Part shown: positions 1-8,800 of the stretch, piece after piece | Layout: each line of letters opens with the position of its first letter | Position numbering within the stretch: position 1 is the first letter of the stretch | NCBI GenBank assembly: GCA_030430075.1 | Contig: JAUIGN010000048.1 | Coordinates: 1 to 64,000 of the forward strand | Source: a bacterium | GTDB lineage: Bacteria; Planctomycetota; Planctomycetia; Pirellulales; Pirellulaceae | DNA: 64,000 bases | Reading direction: 5' to 3' | Notes under the pieces: model-generated | Seen by the model: the letters and a program-made list of their open reading frames with translations, nothing else | Databases searched by the model: none | What the model was told of the DNA's origin: nothing | Program-made: the position numbers and the translations under genes

Positions 1-135
1 CCAAACTTCCAACATCGCCGCGTAAACTCAGCCAAGCTTGCCAAAAAAATCCACCACAACGCACAACTCGACACTCACAAAATCAATACAAATGTGGCCA
101 CACCTAAGCGCTGGCGAGAGGTTCCGGGACGGTCG

Positions 136-639
136 TCAGACCATGTCGACCGGCTTCCGCGAGCGGCGTTGCGACCGTCGGCAGTCCTCGCAGACACCCG
201 AAATGATCAACCGGTGTCCGCCCACGCGAAACCGATGCTCGCTCGCCACGGAATTCAAGAGTTCCAGCAGGGCTTCGCTTTGAAACTCGATCAGCTCGCG
301 GCACTGTGTGCAATAGAGATGATCGTGTTGCGGATAACCGTAATCGTGTTCGTACACCGACCGGCCGGCCAGTTTGAACTCGCGGAGCAAACCCGCTTCG
401 ACGAATTCCTTGAGGGCCCGATAAACGGTGGCGCGGCCAATGTGGCCCGCTTCGCTGGCGGCCGGTAACTGTTCGATCAACGACTCCGCGTCGAAATGTT
501 CGTGGCGACTGTAGACCTGATCGAGCAGTTGGCGTTTCGGCTGCGTCATGCGCTTGCCGCGGCTCTGCAGGAACTCCTCGAATCTCTCGGCGGGAGACTG
601 CGAGACATCGACACTGCCCAGCGAATTTTCTTCAGCCAT
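136..639 (-). CDS. fur: Fur-family ferric-uptake-type transcriptional regulator
   Basis: A 167-residue protein of normal Fur length. The N-terminal half is a winged helix, with the phrase RATVYRALKEFVEAGL in the recognition region. The C-terminal half holds the metal-binding and dimerisation domain: an HDH motif, then two CxxC pairs (CTQC and CEDC near the C-terminus) typical of the structural zinc site. Fur proteins repress genes when loaded with metal. Which metal this one senses (iron, zinc, or peroxide through iron) cannot be told from sequence. It lies 8 bp downstream of the flgM-like gene on the same strand, so the two are probably co-transcribed. Confidence 0.93.
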   Translation of the reverse strand: MAEENSLGSVDVSQSPAERFEEFLQSRGKRMTQPKRQLLDQVYSRHEHFDAESLIEQLPAASEAGHIGRATVYRALKEFVEAGLLREFKLAGRSVYEHDYGYPQHDHLYCTQCRELIEFQSEALLELLNSVASEHRFRVGGHRLIISGVCEDCRRSQRRSRKPVDMV

Positions 640-647
640 CGACTTGC

Positions 648-926
648 TTAACCAATTTCGTCCAACAGGCGATCGAGGGCGACGTCAAGCATGGCGTCGG
701 TCTCGTAGGTGCCAGAGGCGATCTGAGCGCGAATCTCGGCCACTCGGTCCATCCGCATCTCCGGCAGCCCGCTGGTGCGGCTGACCAGGTCGGCTTCCGG
801 GGAGATGTCGAGCTGGTCGACCTCGGCAAGCGAACTGGTCGCCGATGTCGACTCTGCCTGGGTCGCGCGATGAGGTGAGTTGATCGGTTGGGCACCGTGC
901 AGGTGGCTTGGACCTTGAATCTGCAT
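648..926 (-). CDS. flgM: FlgM-like anti-sigma-28 factor
   Basis: A 92-residue protein. The C-terminal half (about residues 55-92) fits the FlgM sigma-28-binding segment, with RMDRVAEIRAQIASGTY followed by a helix ending in LDRLLDEIG. The N-terminal half is low-complexity and His/Pro-rich, which fits FlgM being disordered before binding sigma. In motile bacteria FlgM holds the flagellar sigma factor FliA until the hook is complete. No other flagellar gene is in the window, and fur follows at 8 bp. The family call is good. The role is inferred. Confidence 0.75.
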   Translation of the reverse strand: MQIQGPSHLHGAQPINSPHRATQAESTSATSSLAEVDQLDISPEADLVSRTSGLPEMRMDRVAEIRAQIASGTYETDAMLDVALDRLLDEIG

Positions 927-1699
927 GAAGTTCTTCCCCTGTCGAGCAAGCAGGTGGTTGGAGCCGTTACCGACACGTGCCAGTTAACTAAGCTTAACCC
1001 CGACGCAAAATGCTTGCTAGTATCCGTTGATTGGAACAACGGGACAAAACCGGGTCCCTTGAACGCATGCTGCCGCAAGTCGTTGTGTCTTGAGCTCGGC
1101 CGCGAAAGGGACGAGTGCTCGAAACCTATGCAGCGATTGGGATTAGCGCTCAAACGGGGACGGGATCATTGTCCCAAACTATACGTCACGAAATCTTCAA
1201 GCGTCGCACATCCGTGTCGTAAGGCGCTGTCCATGGCGGAGAAGTGACCGTTGCGATCGCACTCCAAGTATCGACGCATGGACGCTCGAGATTCGATGCT
1301 TTCTTGGCAACAACTTCCTGTATCGTTAAGAGGCGGCTTGGACGATTGTTCGGGCTGGGGCCGCTCGCGACGTTGTAATGGCCTGGTCCATGAATAGGAT
1401 GCGAAAAGACAACAATTCCGGGAGCGGCTCACCCGCAACGGGTGCGTTGTCGACCCCTGTTTCCTTACGTCAACGCGAGGCCCACGGTTCGTGACGAATT
1501 TTCGCATCACGAAGTTGGGGCGGGAGTATACGACGCGGTGCGATTTGCGGCAACCTCGAACCCGTTTTGATGGCCAGCAGTGCTAGCTGGAGCGTTCTTC
1601 CGTCAACATCTGTTCGCCCACGGTTCCACGGGTCGGCCAGCGAACCGGATGCGAACGCGGCCCGGCGGCGCGCGTACGGCCGGTTGTCGTCGGCCAACC
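927..1699. other. Intergenic region, 773 bp, with one small inverted repeat
   Basis: No convincing gene: the reading frames here lack recognisable protein character. At 983-998 there is a short inverted repeat, GTTAA-6nt-TTAAC, about 57 bp upstream of the flgM start. Read on the minus strand, a GTCGGTAA string lies just downstream of it; this is two mismatches from the FliA -10 consensus GCCGATAA, but I find no properly spaced upstream box. It could be a promoter or operator for flgM-fur, which is speculative. The rest holds nothing I can identify. Confidence 0.3.
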
Positions 1700-2662
1700 T
1701 CAATCCGTGATGCCTGCCTGGCGTCGAAAACGGTCCGCGATGACCGTGTCAATCAGGAGCTGTGTCACGTGGTAGGTAATCATGGGAAGAATGGAGACCT
1801 GCAGCGAGATGGCCATCAGCAACCCCACCATCAGTGTTTTCTGGCTGCTGGCAAAGGCCACGGCGATTTGGTCTTCTCGAGTGAACCGAAAAAGTCGAGC
1901 CAGCCACACGCTCACGGCCAGCATCACCGTATGGACGGTGCAGACAGCGACCAGCATCGCAGCCAGATTGAGAGGGACGAGTTCGTCCGCATTTGCTTGA
2001 GCGAGCCGCTGGCCGGTGCGAATCGCGCCGATAAACACCATCGCCAGGATGCCGCATTGGGCCAACACGCTCAGCGACGGCTTCTGTTCGGTCGCCCAGA
2101 CCGCTAACGGACGCGAGCAACGCAATAGCTGGGCAACCAGCATCGGCAGGACGACCAGCAGGCCAAGCTTGATCGCCATTTTGGCCAGGCTCAGGTCCGG
2201 ATGGTCAACGACCTTGCCCGTCATCGCCAGCAACAGGAGAGGTGTGACCAGAAAGCAACTGGCGTTGGTGAGGATCGTCACCAGAATCGATACCGAGTCG
2301 TTCCCCCCTGCCCTACGTGTCCAGACGGAGGCGGAGGCGAGTGTGCAGGGAGTCGCGGCGGCGACCAGCAGACCGGGCGCCATGATCGGATCCAGGCCGT
2401 GCGACACGACCCAGGCAAACAGCGGGAGCAGCCCGAAATTGACTGCCACGGCCAGCAACGGGGGCCAGGGACGCGACAGGGCCCGCCACATGGCGCCCGC
2501 TTCCAGCGGCAAGGCCATCAGGAATAACACGGTGGCCACCACGATGTTGCGGAGCGCCCGGTTGGCGGCCAGCGGTGCCAGCGATTCTGCGGCACCGATG
2601 CCGAGGGCCAGCACGCCGAACAGGGCGATCAAAAACCAGCGTCGTTGAAGAAAACGCTTCAC
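1700..2662 (-). CDS. Bile acid:sodium symporter (BASS/SBF-like) family transporter
   Basis: An integral membrane protein of about 320 residues with eight to ten hydrophobic segments. It carries the SBF-like/YfeH-type signature ATPCTLASASVWTRRAGG in the middle and ends with a polar stretch. The family moves organic anions or related solutes, usually with sodium; the substrate is unknown. The frame is open further upstream to a TTG at 2725, but I chose the GTG at 2662: it has an AGGA upstream and starts the protein at a natural point just before the first hydrophobic segment. The gene is divergent from aroC. Confidence 0.8.
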   Translation of the reverse strand: MKRFLQRRWFLIALFGVLALGIGAAESLAPLAANRALRNIVVATVLFLMALPLEAGAMWRALSRPWPPLLAVAVNFGLLPLFAWVVSHGLDPIMAPGLLVAAATPCTLASASVWTRRAGGNDSVSILVTILTNASCFLVTPLLLLAMTGKVVDHPDLSLAKMAIKLGLLVVLPMLVAQLLRCSRPLAVWATEQKPSLSVLAQCGILAMVFIGAIRTGQRLAQANADELVPLNLAAMLVAVCTVHTVMLAVSVWLARLFRFTREDQIAVAFASSQKTLMVGLLMAISLQVSILPMITYHVTQLLIDTVIADRFRRQAGITD

Positions 2663-2864
2663 GTCGTTCAATCCTGCGGGAAGAGTCGGACGGACAATCT
2701 TCACTCGGGCCGGCGGCCGCCGCAACCGCTCTATCGTGTGAAATCAGCGGAGATTAGAATCGGTCGTGAGAGTACGATCCGACCCCATCCAGGCGAATTC
2801 GGGGCCGGCGTTTCGCGGCCGAGTGCGTCGCGGGTGGCGCTGGGTTCGACCCCGCTCCCGGAAT

Positions 2865-2906
2865 TGTTCCAGGAAGACGGTTCCAGGAAGACTGTTCCAG
2901 GAAGAC
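2865..2906. repeat. Three perfect-to-near-perfect 14-bp tandem repeats in the aroC leader
   Basis: Units at 2865-2878, 2879-2892 and 2893-2906 read (T/G)GTTCCAGGAAGAC. The unit length is not a multiple of three, and the array ends 26 bp before the aroC start codon. Each unit contains AGGAAG, which resembles a Shine-Dalgarno sequence but is too far from the ATG to act as a normal one. Confidence 0.9.
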
Positions 2907-2932
2907 AGCCTGACCCGAAACGACGAGCGAAC

Positions 2933-4072
2933 ATGTTGCGTTATTGGACCGCTGGTGAGTCCCACGGCAAGACGATGCTGGCGACCGTGGACGGATTTCC
3001 GGCCGGCCTGGAGATCGACACCGAACTGATCGACGCCGACCTCAAGCGGCGGCAGGGAGGATACGGTCGCGGCGGGCGCCAGCGCATCGAGACCGACCGC
3101 GTCGAATTGCTGACCGGGATCTGGAAACAAACGACGCTCGGCAGCCCCATCACGCTGCAAGTCGTCAATCGTGATTACAAGCTCGAACGACTCGAGGACC
3201 TGCAACGGCCACGGCCGGGGCATGGCGACCTCACCGGAGCGATCAAGTACTTGGGATCGATTCGCGGTGTCTTGGAGCGGGCCAGCGCCCGGGAAACGTC
3301 CGTTCGCGTCGCCGCCGGCGCGCTGGCCAAGCAGTTGCTGGCGCAGTTCAACATCCACACCATCGGCTACGTGGTCGAGCTGGGGGGGGTGGCAGTTCCT
3401 CCGCAAGACGTCCCGCTGGCCGAGCAATACGCGTTGCGCGATGCCAGCGAGATCTATTCGTTGGATCCCAGCCGGGACGCCGAGATCAAGAAGCTGATTG
3501 ATGAGACCGGCAAGCAGGGTGATACGTTGGGCGGGATCGTCGAAGTCCGCGTCGAGGGGCTGCCGTTTGGCTTGGGAACGCACGCCCAATGGGACCTCAA
3601 ACTGGATGGCCGCCTGGCCCAGGCCGTGATGGCGGTACAGGCGATCAAGGGGGTCGAGATCGGTCTTGGATTCGAAGCCGCCCGGCGTCCTGGATCGCAA
3701 GTCCACGACCCCATCCAATTCGACGCCAGCCAACAAGACACCCCAACGCTGGGCTACGCCCGACCCACCAACAACGCGGGCGGTCTGGAGGCGGGCATGA
3801 CCAACGGTCAGCCGCTCGTCGTACGGGCCGCCAAGAAGCCGATCAGCACGCTCCGCAAGCCGCTGGAGTCGATCAACCTGGAAACCAAGCAGGCGGAATC
3901 GGCCGAGTACGAGCGGAGCGATGTCTGTGCCGTTTCGGCCGCCAGCGTGATCGTCGAAAGCGTCGTTGCGTTCGAGGTGGCCCGGGCCCTGGTCGACAAG
4001 TTCGGCAATGATAGCCTGCAGGAAATGCGGGCCCGTGCCGAACTCTTCAACCAGCTGGCCCGCGAACGGTAG
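2933..4072 (+). CDS. aroC: Chorismate synthase
   Basis: Converts 5-enolpyruvylshikimate-3-phosphate to chorismate, the last step of the shikimate pathway, using reduced FMN. The 379-residue product begins MLRYWTAGESHGKT, the usual start of the family. It shows the RQGGYGRGGRQRIE segment near residues 45-60, GHGDLTGAIKY near 100, RASARETSVRVAAGALAK near 125-140, and the late GGLEAGMTNGQP motif. The frame stays open upstream to 2645, but that extension has no family similarity and crosses the tandem repeat, so I start at the ATG at 2933. The length is normal and no aromatic neighbours are present. Confidence 0.97.
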   Translation: MLRYWTAGESHGKTMLATVDGFPAGLEIDTELIDADLKRRQGGYGRGGRQRIETDRVELLTGIWKQTTLGSPITLQVVNRDYKLERLEDLQRPRPGHGDLTGAIKYLGSIRGVLERASARETSVRVAAGALAKQLLAQFNIHTIGYVVELGGVAVPPQDVPLAEQYALRDASEIYSLDPSRDAEIKKLIDETGKQGDTLGGIVEVRVEGLPFGLGTHAQWDLKLDGRLAQAVMAVQAIKGVEIGLGFEAARRPGSQVHDPIQFDASQQDTPTLGYARPTNNAGGLEAGMTNGQPLVVRAAKKPISTLRKPLESINLETKQAESAEYERSDVCAVSAASVIVESVVAFEVARALVDKFGNDSLQEMRARAELFNQLARER

Positions 4073-4435
4073 CCGGCATGCATTGCCAGGTCGCCAAGGG
4101 GAGCGAAGCCTCGCCAACGCGCGGCGTGATGCCGGGTTCACCGGCCGGTTGCATCCACTGACGTCGCGTGCCCTCGCCGGCCCGGATGAATCATGGAGAA
4201 ACAACCCTATAGGGTAGGTCGTTGTGTCGCAATCGTTCGTGGTGAACCTACTCAAAGCGCCGCGCACGTCAGCTGGAACGCGTTGGCGTCCGGTTTGCTC
4301 GAAGATCGACGGAACCGGGGCTCGACGACGTCCTGACGCTGCGCGTTTCGTAGAGCGCGAGAGTCGAATTCTCCATCGCCGTTATCAGAGCGACATGTCT
4401 GCATGCCGGTCAGGTGGGCTTTGGCGCTGCCCGCA
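4073..4435. other. Intergenic region, 363 bp, with a decayed dispersed repeat
   Basis: There is no gene. A perfect 12-bp palindrome, ACCCTATAGGGT, lies at 4204-4215. A degraded copy of the dispersed element described at 18945-19027 lies at 4269-4323. The two flanking genes converge here, so the region may hold terminators, but I see no clear hairpin with a T-tract. Confidence 0.5.
4269..4323 (+). repeat. Dispersed intergenic element, copy 1 (degraded)
   Basis: It shares GGAACGCGTT, then a close match to GCGTCCGGTTTGCTC, then GGAACCGGGGCT with the copies at 18945-19027 and 30333-30408. The right-hand end is diverged, with CGACGACG where other copies have the AACGCCCAACGG end. Confidence 0.7.
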
Positions 4436-5794
4436 TCACGGGGCCTGCTCACGGGGGTCGGTTTCACGAATGATTTCGCTAATCCCTGTCTGATTGAAAC
4501 CCTTGTAGCCATCATTGCGTTCCAGAATCTCCAGGTGCGACCCGAGGCAGCCTTGCTGTCGAAACCGTTCGATGTCGTCCCCTGAGAGGCCGGCTTCCCG
4601 CTGGGTGGCAGCAAGCCGTGCGTCATCGACCGGCCAGCGTTCACCCACCGTAAAGGCCTGTTTGAGGTGCGGGAAGTCTGTGAATGGCTTCATGGTCGGG
4701 ACGCCGGCACGGGCCAATTGCCGGCGGGCTGCCGCAAAATCGAACTGGCATTCCAGGTGGTGCATTCCGGCTTGCAAGAAGGCTTCGCCATGCAGCTTGC
4801 ACCACAGCCCAACGGTTCCCAGCCGGTCGCGCCGGTCCAGCCCCTGATGGGCGAAGTCGCCGGTGACCTCCTCCGGCGTCAGGTCGACATCCGCAAATAT
4901 CACGATGCCGGAATCCTCCTGTTCGAGAACCTGAGCACCCCAGCCCGCCTCGCGGCCCCCGTAGAATCGTTCGCGGCAGCGGAATCCAAGTCGCTCCAGG
5001 ACAGCAATCAGGTCAGCGAAGCATGTTCGGCTGGAGCGGTAGGTATGGTGGTCATGATTGGCCCAACCCAGTCCCAGTCGATCCTGTCGCGCACGCTGGA
5101 CGCGGGCGGCCGAATTGCGGCGCTGCCAGAACGCGCGTTCCGCCGCAAAGAAGAGGGCGCTGGTTTGACCGACCGGCAGGTCGCGGTGCGCCGCATCGAT
5201 CAGCTTCACGGCGTGCGCGAAGCCTTCCCCTGCGGTGGGAAAGTCGCGTTGCCGGAGCCTGAAGGACTCGTAATGCCGCTGGACCGCCGACGGTCGTTCG
5301 GGGAGCCGCTTATCGGCCTCGAACGCCCGGCTACCATGGCGTTCGATGGCCCACAACTGGCCGTCGCGATTCCCGTCGATGACCGCGGTCCGGAGCGGCG
5401 CGAACGGCCCGCCCTGAATGCGGTTCGCGTCTGCTTCTCCACAGGCCGCCAGGAAGTCGACAACCGATTCGACCTTGATCGCCAACCGCGGCGGCCGTCG
5501 ATCGTCCAGGACGACGGTTGGAAAGAGCCCGCCAGGATGCGTGAGCAGCGTATCGTCGCCGGACGACGTCATCGCGAAGCCGGCCCGCTGCCAGTCGCCG
5601 TCCCCGTCCGGCAAACTCGGCAGCACGAAGTGGTCGACCCAGTCGACAAGTCGAGTACCGGTCTGGTCTCGCATGGCCGCCGCCAGGGCGGCAATCCGCG
5701 GCTGCCTGGTGCGAAATGAGTCGACCAACCGCCCGATCAGGGCCGCCGCTGCCGGTTGCGGGCACCAATCGAATTCTGCTCGGGTGGAGTCCAT
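4436..5794 (-). CDS. Uncharacterised protein with a VOC-like C-terminal half
   Basis: A 452-residue soluble protein that I cannot assign to a named function. I start it at the ATG at 5794 (MDSTRAEFDW). The reading frame is open to 5884, but that would run into the end of the ResB-CcsA gene. The second half (about 280-390) has a pattern reminiscent of vicinal-oxygen-chelate or glyoxalase folds: FADLIAVLERLGF, then GWGAQVLEQ, GIVIFADVDL and a late LQAGMHHLECQFDF with possible metal-ligand His and Glu residues. The fold idea is weak inference. It follows the ResB-CcsA gene on the same strand at 86 bp and may be co-transcribed. Confidence 0.75.
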   Translation of the reverse strand: MDSTRAEFDWCPQPAAAALIGRLVDSFRTRQPRIAALAAAMRDQTGTRLVDWVDHFVLPSLPDGDGDWQRAGFAMTSSGDDTLLTHPGGLFPTVVLDDRRPPRLAIKVESVVDFLAACGEADANRIQGGPFAPLRTAVIDGNRDGQLWAIERHGSRAFEADKRLPERPSAVQRHYESFRLRQRDFPTAGEGFAHAVKLIDAAHRDLPVGQTSALFFAAERAFWQRRNSAARVQRARQDRLGLGWANHDHHTYRSSRTCFADLIAVLERLGFRCRERFYGGREAGWGAQVLEQEDSGIVIFADVDLTPEEVTGDFAHQGLDRRDRLGTVGLWCKLHGEAFLQAGMHHLECQFDFAAARRQLARAGVPTMKPFTDFPHLKQAFTVGERWPVDDARLAATQREAGLSGDDIERFRQQGCLGSHLEILERNDGYKGFNQTGISEIIRETDPREQAP

Positions 5795-5880
5795 GCGTGT
5801 CTCGCCCTGGTGCCGTGACGGCCTGCCGCCAAGCCGCCGTTGCCGGCGGCACGCGGGACCGCAATTCGCATCGCCACCCG

Positions 5881-8800
5881 TCAACCGGCCATGGCGTCAG
5901 GCTGATTGTCCCGTCCGCGATAGCTGAGCCACCAGGAAAGGGGCAGGCAGCCGATGGCGGCAACCACCAATTGGCTGCCAACAAAGAGGGCCAGCGCCGG
6001 CAGAACTCCTTCCGTGAATCCATAGGAATGCAGGCCGACCCCCAGTTCATTCACGCCAAACCAGGACCATGCGGTCACGATATTTCCGCCCAAGGCCAGC
6101 ACGGCCATTCCTCGTTCCCGGACGATGCCGCCCCAGCGGGCGTGGAGCATCAGTGCGTTCCAGAGGACGATCAGCAAGGCGCCGTTCTCTTTGGGATCCC
6201 AGCCCCAGAAGCGGCCCCACGAATCGTCTGCCCACAGTCCGCCTAGCACCGTACCGACAAAGCTGAAGAAAATGGCGAAGCAGACGATCCCATAGATCAT
6301 CCGGGCCAGGTCCTTGCGGGTGCCGGCATCGAGGCCTCGTGTGAACACGCCGCCGAAGACATAGGCAATACCGATCAGGCCGGCCACGAAGGTGGTTGCG
6401 TAGCCCAGCGTGATGCAGACGACATGGGTTGCCAGCCAGAACTGGGTATCAAGGACGGCTTGCAGCACCGTAAACGTGTCTCCGTCGCCCGCCAGATTGT
6501 GGGCGATGATCATTGTGGCGAACCCGATCGTGGCCCCCAGCAGGTTACCGATTCCATTGCGATAAATCCATTCAAGCACAATCCCGAAGACGACCGCGCC
6601 CCAGCCGATGAAGACGGCGGAGGAATACAGGTTGGTCACCGGCGGCCGACCCGATATGTAGACCCGGGCGGCCAGGGCGAGCGTATGGATGACCAGCGTG
6701 AAGACGATCAGCCAAAACGCAGATCGCCGGAGCGGCTGGCCCCAGACCAGCCAGGAGGCGGCGGTCAAGACGAATGCCGCCAGGTACGGCCACCAGCAAA
6801 AGAAGAAGGGCGAAACGTAGTTAAAGTACGCTTCAAACCCATAGAACGAGCCGAACCGTTTCTTGACGAAATTGTTCATCATGCCGGCCATCGTCAGCCG
6901 CTCATTGGCGTACTTTGATTTGAGCTGCGGCGGCCCGTCGCGGCGCAGGTGCCGCTGGTACCGCTCGACTTCGCTGTTGAACGTCGCTGCGTCCTGCTGG
7001 CCGTAGGCAACAATGATTTTGTTGAGATGGTCTAACGAAGGGGGAGGATCCTGCCCCAGCATCCGGACGTTGATCAGCGCGGTCGCCCAGGCCGAGGCAT
7101 AGGGTTGCCATTTGTCCTCGGCGTCCTCTTCCGCTGCCTGGCCGCCGATGGTCGAACCTTCTTCGGTGGGGACAGCCAGCGGCGGCTGGATCGACTCAAT
7201 GCTCCTCACAAACCCGAAGTAGGCGTCGCGAAACGCGTTGATCTTCTGCGTGGCCGTCGCGCGATCGTTCTCGAACTCCTCGGGGGTCGGCAATGGCGGC
7301 AACGCCGGGGGCTGGAAGGCCGCCCCAATTCGCGTGTAGCTGCGAATCCGCTGGTCCAGGTCGAGCAGCTTGCGCTGGAAGGTGGAAAGTTCGCCGACAT
7401 CGAGTTTACGAGCCGCGTCCACCTGCTTTTCAAACTCGACGACTCCGCCACGAATCTCCTCGACCGAATAGCAATGGCTCTTCCGCCGCGGCAATTCCAG
7501 CATGTCGAGGACTTCCAGGTTGTCAATGCGGAAGACCTTGTGCTTCTCGGCCACGGAGGGACGGGCGATCACGTCCATCAACCAGCGGATGGCCGGATAG
7601 CTGGTCGTGGTCAGTTTATCAACCGTTTCGGTGACGTCGTAGTGATCGGCCTGCGTCTCTTCTTCGATCATGGCAATCGCCGCATCAATGTCGCCATCCA
7701 GGGCCTCTAGCGCTTTCTGATCGACGTCCGGCCATTTCTCGTGCAGCTCAGCGACGATCTCCGGCCAGGCCTCTTGCAACGCGTCGCCTTCGATCCGGCC
7801 CTTGAACGACTCGCGATTGCGGATCACCCGCAGCGTGTTGCGAGCCAGCGTGTCCATCGGCTTGACGCGGCCGTCCGCAATGACGGGCAGTTCACCAAAG
7901 GCGAGCAGGTTCACTTCGTCACTGGGTGCTTCGGGGCGACTTGCTGCTCGGGAGAAGATGACGGCGAACAACCCGACCACGAGCACCGGGACGACGATCG
8001 ACGACCAACCGCCGGCGCCGGCCAACGCCGTTGGAATCGGTCCGCCCCCGGTACCTGCCGACTCCTTCCCTCCCCGTTTGCCTGCGGACGCAATGCCGGC
8101 TTCCGCGGCATCCCCTGCCCCTCCAATCTCCCGCCGCTTGAGGAAACGCAGCAACACGGAAAGAAAATGGGCCAGCAAACCGGTGGCTGCCAGCATGCAG
8201 GCCACATACGGGATCATCCAGCCCGAATTCGTAACGACCGAAAGCGTGGTCGACTCGTTGCGAAACTGGGGCGGGCCGGCATAGCCGGTCTGGTAGATCG
8301 TTTCACCGGCATACCGCAAGGGATTGTTCATCCAGATCCGCACGTTGCGGTCTGTGCCTCGAGATTCGTCCACAAGCTGCACATCGGATGAATAGTTGCG
8401 CGGTGTCGAGGTGCCGAGGTAGTCGTCCTTGCGGACATCCTTGAGGGTAATCGAGTACGGTTTGTAGCTCCGTTCGAATCGCAGCGAGACGTCGTACGTG
8501 CGGTCGGCGACCTCGACTTCCTCGACGACGTCCTGGGAGGAGGCGATCTGCGAAAGCAGGTAGGTCCCTAACGCTTGGCCGTCCTCCTTAGAGAGTAGTT
8601 TTACGTAGGCCGCGGCCAGGTCGACCGCAGAACTGGTCGCACCAGCGGCGGCTCGCACCGGCTTGGCAACCACTTTCAGCCCGGTACCTGCCGTTGCCGG
8701 ATTCTCGGAGTCCTCCTTCACGTCTTCCAGGTTGGCGTTCTTGTAGTAAACCAGCACCTGGACGTCGAAGGGCAGGTCTTCGTGGTGGATCACGCCCTGG

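Noticed and set aside
1166..1510. Small minus-strand gene in the 927-1699 spacer
   Set aside because: Translation is Arg/Ser/Cys-rich without pattern, no ribosome-binding site and no neighbour link.
2744..4267. 507-codon minus-strand frame opposite aroC
   Set aside because: The plus strand has all chorismate synthase motifs; the antisense frame has none.
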